From: Ceratobasidium sp. AG-K
Lineage: Eukaryota; Basidiomycota; Agaricomycetes; Cantharellales; Ceratobasidiaceae
Length of the DNA stretch: 64,000 nt
Assembly: GCA_037039685.1 (NCBI GenBank)
Contig: JAWNGF010000001.1
Span: forward strand, 806,001-870,000
Reading direction: 5' to 3'
Part shown: piece after piece, positions 19,751 through 30,043 of the stretch
How positions within the stretch are numbered: position 1 is the first letter of the stretch
How the letters are laid out: every line of letters begins with the position of its first letter
Translations under genes and position numbers: made by a program
The notes under the pieces: model-generated
Told to the model about the DNA's origin: nothing
What the model saw: the letters and a program-made list of their open reading frames with translations, nothing else
Databases searched by the model: none

Positions 19751-21548
19751 TTGTAAATCATTCTTACTTGGCTGTAGCCATCCACATTGCCCCAAACTGG
19801 CTTTCTATTGCTTTCATCAGCTGCACATTGTCTAAAGCATTGATGCGCACATTCCCAGGCCAATCTCCATGGCCTAACTACTCCAATGCTCAACCCCATC
19901 TTCTCCAAGTGTGTCATCTGTTTTAGGCAGCTCTAGTGCAAATCAGCCACAGGACAGTTAGTTGACACCCCAGGCACAAGGGAAAACTCTCACACCTCAG
20001 GCCTGAAGTGCTTGCAGAACCCACAAAGCAAAAGCATCTCAGGAGGCATGCACCTGTTCATGGACAAAGATCAAAGAAAAATAGAGGATGATTACAGCGC
20101 AATGTACAACCCTTCAATCATGGGGCCCATCAGGGTCTCCCAAATGATGGACAATTGCACACTAGCATTCATGAAACATATACAGGAGCAAGAAGATACT
20201 CTGGAATCACACATAGAACAGGAGGTTGATTGCTCCATTGACCAGGCAATTAATGCAGAAGCTCCCAAGCCAGCAAATCTACCCAAGACAGGGGGAGATC
20301 CAACATCTCAGTGGAAGGCAGCTTTAAGCCCTCTCAGGCAACTAGGAGCGCCACTTTGTGCAATTACCAAGTCCACATGCATTTTGGGTCAGAAGGCCCC
20401 ACAAGAAGTGCCCCTCATTGCCCCACCAGCAAGAATGAATACCTGTGCCTTTGTGAGAATCTGCATTCCCTTTTCCTCCACAATTCACTTTGTAAAGACC
20501 CTGAGCAACCCTGAACCCTTTGCCATTGATAATGGACAGGGAAAGGGAAGAATAATGCTGTAGAGAGGATGACAATCCAGCAATAAGGTCCAGTTGATCC
20601 CTGTGGGGAGATCCCAGATCCCAATCCCACTCCAGTCTACCATCAGCCATGTTTCCCAGCCCCAAGACACCCTCCAAAAGCACAGGAGAAGCATGAGGCC
20701 ATGGGGATGATGGGAGAGGCTCTGGGGCACTCTTTAGCTGCTCATTAGAGCACTCTGATCTAAGGCTTATACCAGACCACTGGTGTTTCCATCCTGAGAT
20801 CCAAGATTGCTAGCCCTGAGAAGTATGATGGCAAGAAGAGACCTGGAGCAAAATAGTTTCATCTGGAATGCAAGGCCTATTTCCTTGCCAACTAGTCTTC
20901 CTTTCCTTCTGATCATTCCAAGGTCACCTATGTTCTCATGAACCGTGCTGGTCAGCCTCATCTCTGAGGTCAGTTCTACCACAACAAACTTTCCAATGGT
21001 GATGCCAACCTTCTCTTGACCAGCTAGACCACCTTTGAGTGAGGATTCATCTGTCACTTGTCTGGTCCTGCAGCAAAGCAAGTTGCTGAGGGCAAAATCC
21101 ACTCTTTGACCCCAACCAGCTCAGCTAGCAACCATTCTACCAACTTCTGTATCATCAGGGGCAATCTGGAGTGGCAGGACAAAGCCTTCATGGCTTCATT
21201 CCATCAAGCACTCAAACCAGAAGTCTTCCAGAAGCAGATTGAGTTCACCATCACTCACAACATAACAACCTGGATCAGCTCATCTCTAGTGCCTTTTGGA
21301 TTGAGAAGAGACTATTGGAAGCTTGCTGCACCTATGGGACTGCCCCCACCATTCCCAGACCTGCTTAGGGCCGGTCTGCGGCTTTGCTACCTGGAAGATC
21401 AAGGACAAGCATTGCACTGCTGGGCAATGCATCAAATGTGGCAGATATCACAGGTTTGAAGACTGCAATACTGGATGGCATATGGAAGCCCCCAAGAAGA
21501 AGTTTGGAAAGGCTGGGACCATTGAGGAGGTTGTCAAAACCACTCAGG
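19751..21548 (+). pseudogene. Gypsy-B gag remnant
   Basis: Recognisable Gag pieces in several frames: GGMHLFMDKDQRKIEDDYSA, a coiled-coil stretch, GLRRDYWKLA-like sequence, and near 21400-21480 the zinc-knuckle region (GQCIKCGRYHRFEDC). It ends at the LTR-3 insertion. Many stops and shifts make this the worst-preserved gag in the window. Confidence 0.8.
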
Positions 21549-21553
21549 AGTTG

Positions 21554-22089
21554 TGTAGCAACCCTCTGTGCCAGTTGACTGACGTCTGTGTCCATTCACA
21601 CCTTATACACCTTGATCTGCTTTAGAAGCTCTGTACCATATGCTAAGTTGCTAGTGCAACCTCAGCAATCTTATGACAATGGCCTGGGGCCCACTTGTAG
21701 TTTAGATGATACCCTAAAGGCCTGATGACTTAGTTGCTCTGAAGGGGAGAGATGACAATGTAATGCAAGCTGCAGTAAGTCCATGCTTGCAAGCTGGTAT
21801 ATATAGGCTGAGGCAGAGATACCTCAAAGTTGTGCAACACATTATATGGCCAATCAGGCGCCATGCTTGTTCAGCAAGACACATAGACTCTCAAGATGGA
21901 AGTTCTAGAAGCTTGATCTTTGCTTTGGAAAGATCCAGAAGACAGCGCAGCCATGTGGGGCATGGTGACAAGTCACCCATACATCTCACAAAATGTGAGA
22001 GAGGGCCACATATATAGATTGAACACTTAAGGCACGGAGAGTATGGGCAAGCAGGTGGAGTCTATGTGTGTTGTGGGTGGGTCACAACA
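21554..22089 (-). mobile_element. Solo LTR-3 in reverse orientation, inside Gypsy-B
   Basis: The plus strand begins TGTAGCAACC and ends GTCACAACA, the reverse complement of LTR-3 ends (compare 38273-38770). The shared TATA region TATATATACCAGCTTGCAAGC lies on the minus strand near 21790-21815. Flanks AGTTG (21549-21553) and AGTTC (22090-22094) look like a decayed 5-bp duplication. It sits exactly at the gag-pol junction of Gypsy-B and removes its frameshift site. Confidence 0.75.
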
Positions 22090-24480
22090 AGTTCTGAAAC
22101 GCCTAGGGTGGGGTTTTACCAAGTCTATAGGTGCCAATAACCCACCTTTGTCTGTAGAACTGCTGCATTGTGCTAAGCTTCACAAAAATACAGCCCCCAT
22201 TCTACCTATTGAGATCCAAGGAATCACAGGCTCCTATTCTACTTTGTTTGACTCTGGCTCATCTGCCAACTGCATTGACCCCCAATTTCCTTGTTGTCAC
22301 TTCCTGACTCTCATGGAACTGCCAGCAGCATGCCAAGTGGTTGGAATCAATGGCAGAGAAGTCAGGGGTTCTGGCAGTTTCAAATGCTGCTTCAATTTCA
22401 CTGCCCTTTCACATTCCTTAACTCAAACCTTCTATTGCTTGCCACCTGCAGACAGAGACATGATTCTAGGGATACCCTGGTTACATGTAGCTAACCCTCA
22501 CATCAATGGGTCTACCCCTGATGCTTTTTGTGTGGATATGTGGAAGCTAGGCTGACTGAAGTTTACCCGTTCAGAATGTTTTCCCACCAATGTTTCATGA
22601 CTTTCAGAGTATCTTTGGCAATGAGTCCCTTGTCAAACTGCCACTGCATTGCCCCTATGATGGTGAAATGAACCAGGAGCCTGGAAAGGACATTCCCTGG
22701 GGGGCTATCTATCCCAGGACTCCCATGGAGTCCACTGTTTGCAAGCAGCACATTGACACTGAGCTTGCTGCTGCAAATATTGGGCCAAGCACCTCACCTG
22801 GAGGCGCTCCTGTGATATTTGTTCCCAAGGGACTGGATGACCTGGGACTGGTGACTGATTATTGTTGCCTTAAGATCAATGCCATTGAAGACCACTACCC
22901 CTGCCCTGCCAAGAAGACCTTGTGGAGAAACTCAAGCTTGCCAAAGTATTCAGTAAGCTGTGTGACAACTTGTTCAGCGAAGGGCTGTGCAAGACTAATG
23001 AGTGGCTCTTAGGCCTGAAAATCAGGGAGAGCCTCCAAAAGATGTTGGATACCCTCCCCAGGGCAAAGTAGAGTGGGTAAACAATGAAGTAAATTGTTCT
23101 TGGGATTCCAAGACAATGTCCCTTGCAGCTTTCATAGCAAGTAAACACAGAAGCACTATCTACATTGGGGAAGGCACAGCAAGCCTAAATGCAGTAGGAT
23201 CAGAAGATGGGAGCAGAAGTGGTTGGAGCACATGGAGATCTGAGCGCAGCAGCATGAGAAACATGGAGAAGGGAGTCAACATGCCGATCAACCTCCCCAA
23301 TCAACAGCTAATTGATGGAAGTCGTGACAAAGGAGTAACAATCAAAACAAACAACGTGGCACAGGATGAGTGCGAGATGGAGAGGCAGAGGCAGACATTA
23401 CAGAGACACCCAATGCCAGATCATTGTCAGGAGCATGGCTTGTGACAAGCTGGATCTGCGCTCTGGATACAACAATGTGCATGTCACAGAAGGAGATGAG
23501 CAGAAAACAGCTTTCAGAATGAAAGGTGGCTTGTTTGAGCACTTGGTTATGCCCTTTGGTCTTTTGCAATGTTCCTGCTGCCTTCAACTGCTCCATGAAG
23601 AACATTTGCCCTGACCTGTGGCACGTCAATATGATTCTTTACCTTGGCAACATCTTGATATGTGGTAATTCCATTTCTGAGCATGAGCAACATCTCAAAG
23701 AAATGCTTAAGCAACTCAGAACAATCAGTGGCTCTGCAATCCTGCCAGATGCCCCTTCTTCATCACATCAGTCAACTATAATATTGGTCTAGTGATTACC
23801 CATGAGCCCATTTCCATGGAGGGAGACAAGGTTCAAGCAGCCAAAGAATGGTCAGTTTCCCTCACTGTGAAATGAGTTCAACCATTCCTGGGCTTTGAGA
23901 ATTTCTGTTGCTGTTTTGTTCCTGATTTTAGCTGCTTAACACACCCCCTGAATGATATCCCCAAGAAGAAGGTGGCCTGGCAATGGACAGAGGCTGAGCG
24001 GCACTCATTTGATCCCATCAAGGAAGCATTTTGCATGAAACCCACTCTTGCACATCCCAATGAAAAGCTGCCTCACCTCAAGAAACAGATGCTTCTGGAA
24101 CTGCCCTGTGCACTGTGCTGTCACAGAGACAGGATTCTGGATGCTTGCACCCTGTTGGCTTCATGTTGGCCAGCTTCTCCCCACTGAGCTGAATGATGAC
24201 AACAATGAAAAGGTGCTACTGGCTACTATTAGGTCTTTGGAGCAATGGGACATTTTCTGTGAAGAAACTAGGCAACCTGTCATTGTGTTCACTGATCATG
24301 AGAACTTGGAGTACTGGAAAATGGCTGGGACATTCAAATGGTGCCATAGGTCCTGGTACCTGGTTCTTATGGCCTACAATTTGCCCTTGCTGACCTACCA
24401 GGGAAATATTCACAGAAACCAGATTCCTTGTTTGGGTGCACAAATCACACAGCAGAAGAACCTCTTCTTCAACTGATGTT
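22090..24480 (+). pseudogene. Gypsy-B pol: protease, RT, RNase H remnants
   Basis: Protease pieces are readable (ILPIEIQGITGSYSTLFDSG then SSANCIDPQF, Asp retained). RT follows at about 22590-22955 and, after a reversed solo LTR, from 23453 ([20 protein letters not shown]). The active-site box reads YLGNILI at 23640-23651, so both Asp residues of YLDD are gone. RNase H pieces lie at 23970-24440. Where other copies have TGA after the LK pair, this one has CAA (23711-23713). Frameshifts are frequent. Confidence 0.85.
22961..23447 (-). mobile_element. Solo LTR-1 in reverse orientation, inside Gypsy-B RT
   Basis: 487 bp beginning TGTGACAACTTG and ending GGCTTGTGACA on the plus strand, the reverse of LTR-1. 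A perfect 5-bp duplication AGCTG flanks it (22956-22960, 23448-23452). Removing it rejoins the RT codons for the segment equivalent to [11 protein letters not shown]. Confidence 0.93.
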
Positions 24481-26114
24481 CAAGGAGGAACAATTTTTGG
24501 GCATCTCTGCTATGGTCAGCGCTTCCTTCCTGCAAGAACTCAAAGGTGCTGCTTGACAACTCTAGTCTTGACATGGTAATCTCTGTTGCCTCTGAATCTG
24601 AAGCTTCTACATTGCTGCATTGCATCACCCAGAAGTTCAAGTATTACACTCCAAGTGACGGAGTTTTGTTCTGCCAAGGCAGAGTGTTGTTCCACATGAA
24701 CCTGAGCTAAAACAGGAGTTGCTTGCTCAATTCCATGATATTCTGGCTGCTGGCCACCAAGGATGCGCAAAAACTCTCAAGCTGATATGGAGGCGCCACT
24801 ACAGGCTTGCCATGAAGTTTCTAGCCAATCATTACATGGACCCCTGGGAAATTTGCCAAAGGAGTAAAAGTAATGAAAAGCATGCTCCTCTGCAGTCATT
24901 TCCAATTCCTGCTGGCCCTTGGGAGGGTATCCCCCATAATTTCATGTCAACCTCCCCAAGAGCAAGGGCTTGGACAGCATCCCTGTTGTTGTTGACTGCT
25001 TGTCCAAAATGGCAGATTTCACTCCCTGCAAGGAAACATCAACAGCAGAAGATGTGGCAGATCTCTTCATCAAGGATGTTTGGCACCTCCATGGCCCTCT
25101 CAAGCGCACAGTTTCAGATAGAGGCTCTAAATTCAACAGCAATTCCTCAAGGCACTGTACAAGGTGCTGCAAACTGACCCAGCACCTTCCACTGGTTACT
25201 GTCTACAAACAAATGGCCAACAGAATGACTGAACCAATGGCTTGAGGCCTATTTGCATGCTTTCATCAAGCACAGGCAGACTGACTGTGTGTATTGGCTA
25301 CCTCTTGCTGAGTTCTGTCACAATAACTCCATGAGTGAAGCCACTGGATTAGCTCCCATCGAGCTAGTTTATGAGTGCTCTCCTGCCACCTCACCTAGGT
25401 TGGAACCCACTGGCACACCTGTTGCTGATAACCAGGCTGCAGAACTAAGGGCTGTGATTGAGGAGGTCCAGGCAACACTGAACCAGACTCAGGAATGCTA
25501 CCAGGAAGCGGATCACAGAGTTTGTCTGATGGATTTCAAAGTCAGTGATAAGGTTTGGTTGCTAGGCACACATATCATATCCTGGTGCCCAGATATGAAG
25601 CTGGATTACAAGCAATGTGGTCTCTTCCTTGTGCTGGAATGCATAGGCTAACATGCTCACCACTTGTAGGTACCTGAGGAAGTGCAGATCCATGATGTTT
25701 TCCATATTGCTCTGCTCTCTGAGGTAAAGCAGGCCACTGATTTCAGTGCACCTTTGAACAACCACCTCCTGTGATAACAGAAGATGGGACGAGGTGTATG
25801 AGGTTGACAAGCTGATGATTGGAAGCTTGAAGCTAGAATTTGGAAGTACAGGGCCTGTTAGCAAGGCTATGGACCACTTGGCAACACTATTGAGCCTGCT
25901 TCTGACCATTGGCACTTGAAGGACAAATTGCAGGATGTCTCCTCTAATATTCCTGATGCCCCACGGCCAGATGATCTGGTTCCATGCTTTAAGCCTGAGG
26001 TTAAGATGGCAGCCTGAAATCACAAGTCCACCACCTCCAAAACCTGCCTTTTGGCAGCCCTTGCCTCATTCAAGCACTCCAAGCTCTCTATACACTGCTA
26101 CACTGCTGCCCATC
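24481..26114 (+). pseudogene. Gypsy-B pol: integrase and chromodomain remnants
   Basis: Integrase blocks in shifted frames: EICQRSKSNEKHAPLQ, then PAGPWEGIPHNFM, where the first catalytic Asp (SYDF in other copies) is Asn, VSDRGSKFNSN (second Asp), and the third site with a TGA at 25226-25228 directly after the Glu. A KVWLLGTHI / GLFLVLECIG segment and a broken chromodomain (VYEVDKL, then frameshifted) follow near 25790-25930. Confidence 0.85.
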
Positions 26115-27181
26115 ATGCCTACTCATTGACCCCAGGGACACCCCTTACAACAGCTGGGGCAGCGCGTGTCATGAGCCTTGTTCCTGACAATGGTCTATGT
26201 GCTGCGCTTCATTGCTTGTTGGCTGCCTTTGTTGTTGTGTTTATTGTTTTCCCCTTGTTGTGTGCTTGTTGGCTGCCACATAGTTTGTTTTGATTGTTTA
26301 CTCGTTTGTTGTTGCTTCCCTTGCTTAGCTCTTTGTACACATGGATTATTGGCATGTATTCTCCGGTCTGTGGTTTTCTGGAGCGCTGCGCATTGGTCCC
26401 CCTGTGCTTTGTGCTCTTCTTGTTCTGATGTTCCTTTTATGCTACTTTGGACTGTTGTGCTTTCCCCATGTGGATAGTGCTTCCTTCTTCTGCTTGCCAT
26501 AAAAGATGCAGGGGAAATTGTCTTGGAATCCCAAGAATGGTTTACCTTGTCATTTACCCACTCTACTTTGCCCTGAGGAGGTTATCCAACATCTTTGGGG
26601 CCTCTCAGTGATTCTCAGGCCTAAGAGCCACTCATCATTCTCAAACAACCTTTCACTGAGCAGGTTGTGACAGAATGGATAGCTATCTCCACTACATGCC
26701 AGAGGGCTTCAAAAGCAAACTGGACTCAGGCATGCCCAAGCTTTGCTTTGTGCTCATTCCTCCTGCCATCAAGCGTGCCTGCTTGCACATGGGGTCCAAC
26801 TTTTTCTACCCTCTGTGGTATGGCTACCTGTACTACCTCAGTGGTGACAATCCCACTTCCCTGCTTGGCAGTCCCTTCTATCGCTGGCATCATTGCATTG
26901 CTCATGATTTCTGCGAGTTTCACAAGGTTATCTCTTGGTAATGCTACAAGAACTGCCCACTGGAGGTTGGAGTCTCCTTATATGAGTATATAGACCCCTT
27001 TTACTTCAGAAACAGCAAGCATTTGCATGTTTCTTTTGATCAACTTGCACTCAGAGAAGACCCAGAACCAAAGGGACCCCTTCTCCAGTACCCAGAACCT
27101 GAACCGCTTCCACAGGACCATGTTGCTACTTGTAGGTGGTTTCCAGAGTCTCCAGTTGGTGCTGATTGGCGCACCAATTTC
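26115..27181 (+). pseudogene. Gypsy-B ORF3, interrupted by a solo LTR
   Basis: The conserved ATG at 26115 is followed after three codons by a TGA, and the solo LTR cuts the frame at 26167. From 26673 the ORF resumes with YLHYMPEGFKSKLDSG, GSPFYRWHHCIAHDF and PLEVGVSLYEYID. The sequence ends abruptly at the start of the 3' LTR (27182), so the last codons and the polypurine tract are deleted. Confidence 0.75.
26167..26672 (+). mobile_element. Solo LTR-1 inside Gypsy-B ORF3
   Basis: 506 bp, TGTCATGAGCC to GTTGTGACA, with family R region and a TATA box mutated to CATAAAAG. Flanks are GCGCG and GAATG, which do not form a clear duplication. It clearly splits the ORF3 block WGS / DSYLHYM. Confidence 0.88.
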
Positions 27182-27663
27182 TGAGTGAGCTATGCATCTG
27201 ACAATGGTCTAGTGTTGTGTGTCTCAGTACTCTGTGGTCTCTCACTCTTGCACTTATCCTCTGCAGTGTAGTTTGTTTTCATGGCTACTCCTATGTCATG
27301 ACTTTCATCACTTAGTCCTTGAGACACCTGGCTGATTGGCATGTAGACTCTGTCCTCCAAAGTTCCCATGTTGCTGCGCTTAGACCGCCATGTGCTACAT
27401 GCAATTCTTCTTCTGGTATACTTATCCTGCTCCTTTTGGGCTAGCTATGCTTTCCCCATGTCGATAGGGCCCCTTTGGTTTGCTTGCTACAAAAGATGGA
27501 TGAGAAATTGTCTTTGAATCCCAAGAACGATTTACCTTGTTGTTTACCAACTCTGATTCACCCTGAGGGAGGTTACCCAACATCTTTCGGAGCCCCTCAG
27601 TGATTCTAAGGCTAAGAGCTGCTTAGTAAGTTTCAACCAGCCGTTTTTGATAGGCTTATGACA
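27182..27663 (+). repeat. Gypsy-B 3' LTR
   Basis: About 482 bp; start TGAGTGAGC (altered) and end GGCTTATGACA. It keeps the CpG form of the R block, AAGAACGATTTACC (27528-27541), which supports the ancestral state inferred for the priming complement. It abuts Gypsy-D RNase H sequence on the right. Confidence 0.85.
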
Positions 27664-28861
27664 TCAGCCTCAGTCTATGGCTAGGAACCTTCTTCTCAGT
27701 GAGATCATTGAGGGGGTGTGCTAAGCAGCAAAAATCAGGAACAAAGTAGCAATAGAAGTTTGCAAAGCCCTGGAATGCTTGCACTTGCTTCACAGTGAGG
27801 GGAATTGGCCATTCTTTGGCTGCTTGAGCCTTGTCTTTCTCCATGGAAATGGGCTCAGAGGTGATCACTAGACCAATATAGTTGACTGATGTGATGGAGA
27901 AGTGGCATCTGGCTGGATTGCCTAGTGCCTGATTGTCCATGAGTTGCTTAAGCATTTCTTTGACATGTTCCTCATGCTCAGAAATGGAACTAGCACAAAT
28001 CAAAATGTTGTCAAGGTAAAAAAATCACAGTGATGTTCAGCAGGTCAGGGAGAATGTTCTTGAAGCAGTGGAAGGCAGCAGGAGCATTGCAATGACCAAA
28101 GGGCATAACCAAGTACCCAAACAAGCCACGTTTTGTTCTGAAACCATTTTTCTACTCATCTCCATCTTTGATGCACACATTGTAGTAGCCAGAGTGCAGA
28201 TCAAGCTTAGTGAATATCCTGGTATCTTTCAGTTTCCCCACAAGGTCCTGTTGGTGTAGCAGGGGTAAGCCAGCTTTGATGGTGTTGTTGTTAAGGCAAC
28301 AATATTCAATCACCAGGCTCAACCTAACCTAAGTCATTGAGTCCCTTGGGAAAAATCGTTAAAGGAGCGCCTCCAGGTGAGGTGCTTGGCCTATTCCTTT
28401 CAGCAGGAAGCTCAATGTCAATGTACTGCTTGAGAACAGTGGCCTCTTTGGGTGTTGTGGGATAGATAGCCCTTGAGGGAGCGTCCTTTCCAGGCTCCCA
28501 GTTGATTTCACTGTCATAAGGGTGATGAGGAGGCAGTTTGACAAAGAGCTCATTGACAAAGACACTCAGGAAGTCACAAAACAATGTGGGAACAATCTTC
28601 TGAAGGGAGAAACTTCAGCCAGCCTAGCTTCTGCTGATCTGCATAGAGCAACCTCAAAAGTTGACCAGTTGAACTCAGGGTTAGCTTCTTGTAACTAGTG
28701 CATGCCCAGAGTAAAAGCCGTGTCTCCAAGCAGCCACCAGTAGAAGGTTTGTGTGAAAGAATGCAACAGAGCAGCAAAGTTGAAATGGTATTTGCATCTG
28801 ATGGAATCCCTGACCTCTTTGCCATTGATTCCAACAATTAGGCATGCTGCTAGCAGCTCAG
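27664..28861 (-). pseudogene. Gypsy-D pol: protease end, RT, RNase H start
   Basis: Minus-strand frames give protease C-terminal sequence (28861-28700), the RT N-terminal region FVNELFVKLPPHHPYDSEIN (28584 downward), GGAPLTIFPKGLNDLG, then after frameshifts the active-site box with YLDN (reverse of 28007-28018), so the second Asp is Asn. Next come LKQLMDNQALGNPA, FSITSVNYIGLVITSEPIS and VQAFQGFANFYCYFVPDF. It ends just into RNase H, at the Gypsy-B 3' LTR. Confidence 0.85.
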
Positions 28862-29345
28862 TGCCACATGCCATGCTCCTGCCAATGTTCTATATATTGT
28901 GTCTCAGTGCTCTGTGCTGCTCTCTCTCTATTGGGCTTATTGTCGGGAACATAGTTTGTTTTGATTGTTGCTCCTTTATTGTCACTTGCCTCACTCAGTG
29001 GTTCGCACACAGGGCTGATTGCCATGTAGAATCTATGCTTTGATTTCCCTGTGTAGGTATGCTTAGATTTCCATGTGCTCCATGCACATCATCTTCTGCT
29101 GTTCTTACCCTGTGGTGTTAGGGCCTGTTGTGCTTACCCATGTAGATAGTGCTGCATTATCTTGCTTGCTATTAAATATTCAAGGAAAATTCTCTGGGTA
29201 CCCCAAGAACAATTTACCTTGTCATTTACCAACTCTACATTGCCTTGGGGAAGTTATCCATTGTCTTTTGAAGCCTCTGCAGGCATTTTGGACACAAGAG
29301 TTGCTCATTAGTCTCAAACAACCCTTCCCTGACTGGGTTGTGAGT
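28862..29345 (+). mobile_element. Solo LTR-1 in Gypsy-D protease
   Basis: 484 bp, start TGCCACATGCC and end GTTGTGAGT. Flanks CTCAG (28857-28861) and CTCAT (29346-29350) are a slightly decayed duplication. Gypsy-D protease sequence is continuous across it. Confidence 0.88.
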
Positions 29346-29452
29346 CTCATTGAGTGTCAGGGAGAAATGATGGGCACAACAGGGATTAATAATGTTGTTA
29401 TATCAGCCTGAGTCAAGCAAAGCAGAATAAGAGCATGTGATTCCCTCAGTGT
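29346..29452 (-). pseudogene. Gypsy-D protease active-site fragment
   Basis: The reverse strand reads the block equivalent to GITCSYSALLDSG followed by a TGA. The catalytic D-S-G is retained. It is bounded by two independent LTR insertions. Confidence 0.75.
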
Positions 29453-29533
29453 TGTCACAAGCCATTCTCCTGACAATGGACTGTGTGTTGTGCTTCAGTG
29501 ACTTGTGTGTGGTTCTCCTTCCTTGTTGTGTTT

Positions 29534-30043
29534 TACCATGAGCCTTGCTCCAGACAATGGTCTGTGTGCTGTGCCTGCATTGCTTGTTGGCTGCCTTTGT
29601 TGTTGTGTTTGTTGTTTCCCCCCTCGTTTCTCCTTGTTGGCTGCCACGTAGTTTGTTTTGTTGGTTCCTCCTTTGTTGTTGTTTCTCTTGCTTAGGTCAT
29701 TGCACACATGGAGTACCGGCATGTTTTCTCCAGTCTGCAATTTTTCCGCAGCATTGCGCATTGATCCCCATGTGCTCCATGCTCTTCTTGTTTTGATGTT
29801 CTTTTCATGCTCCTTTTGGACTGTTGTGCTTTCCCCATGTAGATAGTGCCTCCTCTCTTCTGCTTGCTATAAAAGATGCAAGGGAAATCGTCTTAGAATC
29901 CCAAGAATGATTTACCTTGTTATTTATCCACTCTACTTGACCCTGATGAGGTTATCCAACGTCTTTTGGAGCCTCTCAGTGACTTTCAGGCCTAAGAGCC
30001 ACTTGTTAGTCTCAAACAACCCCTCTCTGAGCAGGTTGTGACA
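29534..30043 (+). repeat. Gypsy-C 5' LTR
   Basis: Begins TACCATGAGCC (family TGTCATGAGCC) and ends GTTGTGACA, followed directly by the priming block TTGTAAATTGTTCTTACTTG. TATAAAAG is intact, with AAGAATGATTTACC about 35 bases downstream. Confidence 0.9.

Larger units (their letters stand above)
19270..27663 (+). mobile_element. Gypsy-B, heavily degraded Ty3/gypsy element
   Basis: LTRs at 19270-19750 and 27182-27663 belong to the same LTR-1 subfamily (both have the stretch ending CTTGCACTTA after the start). The internal region has gag, PR, RT, RNase H, integrase, chromodomain and ORF3 remnants with many frameshifts. Three solo LTRs are inserted: 21554-22089, 22961-23447 and 26167-26672. The outer flanks do not match (CTACT before, TCAGC after), and the DNA outside changes from the copia flank to Gypsy-D, so the element probably recombined or lost flanking DNA. 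Confidence 0.88.

Noticed and set aside
19751..19772. Co-variation between the priming site and the R block (CATT in the Gypsy-B site, TG in some R blocks) as proof of pairing.
   Set aside because: Both variants are also expected from independent CpG decay of one ancestral CG in each strand, so they do not prove compensatory change.
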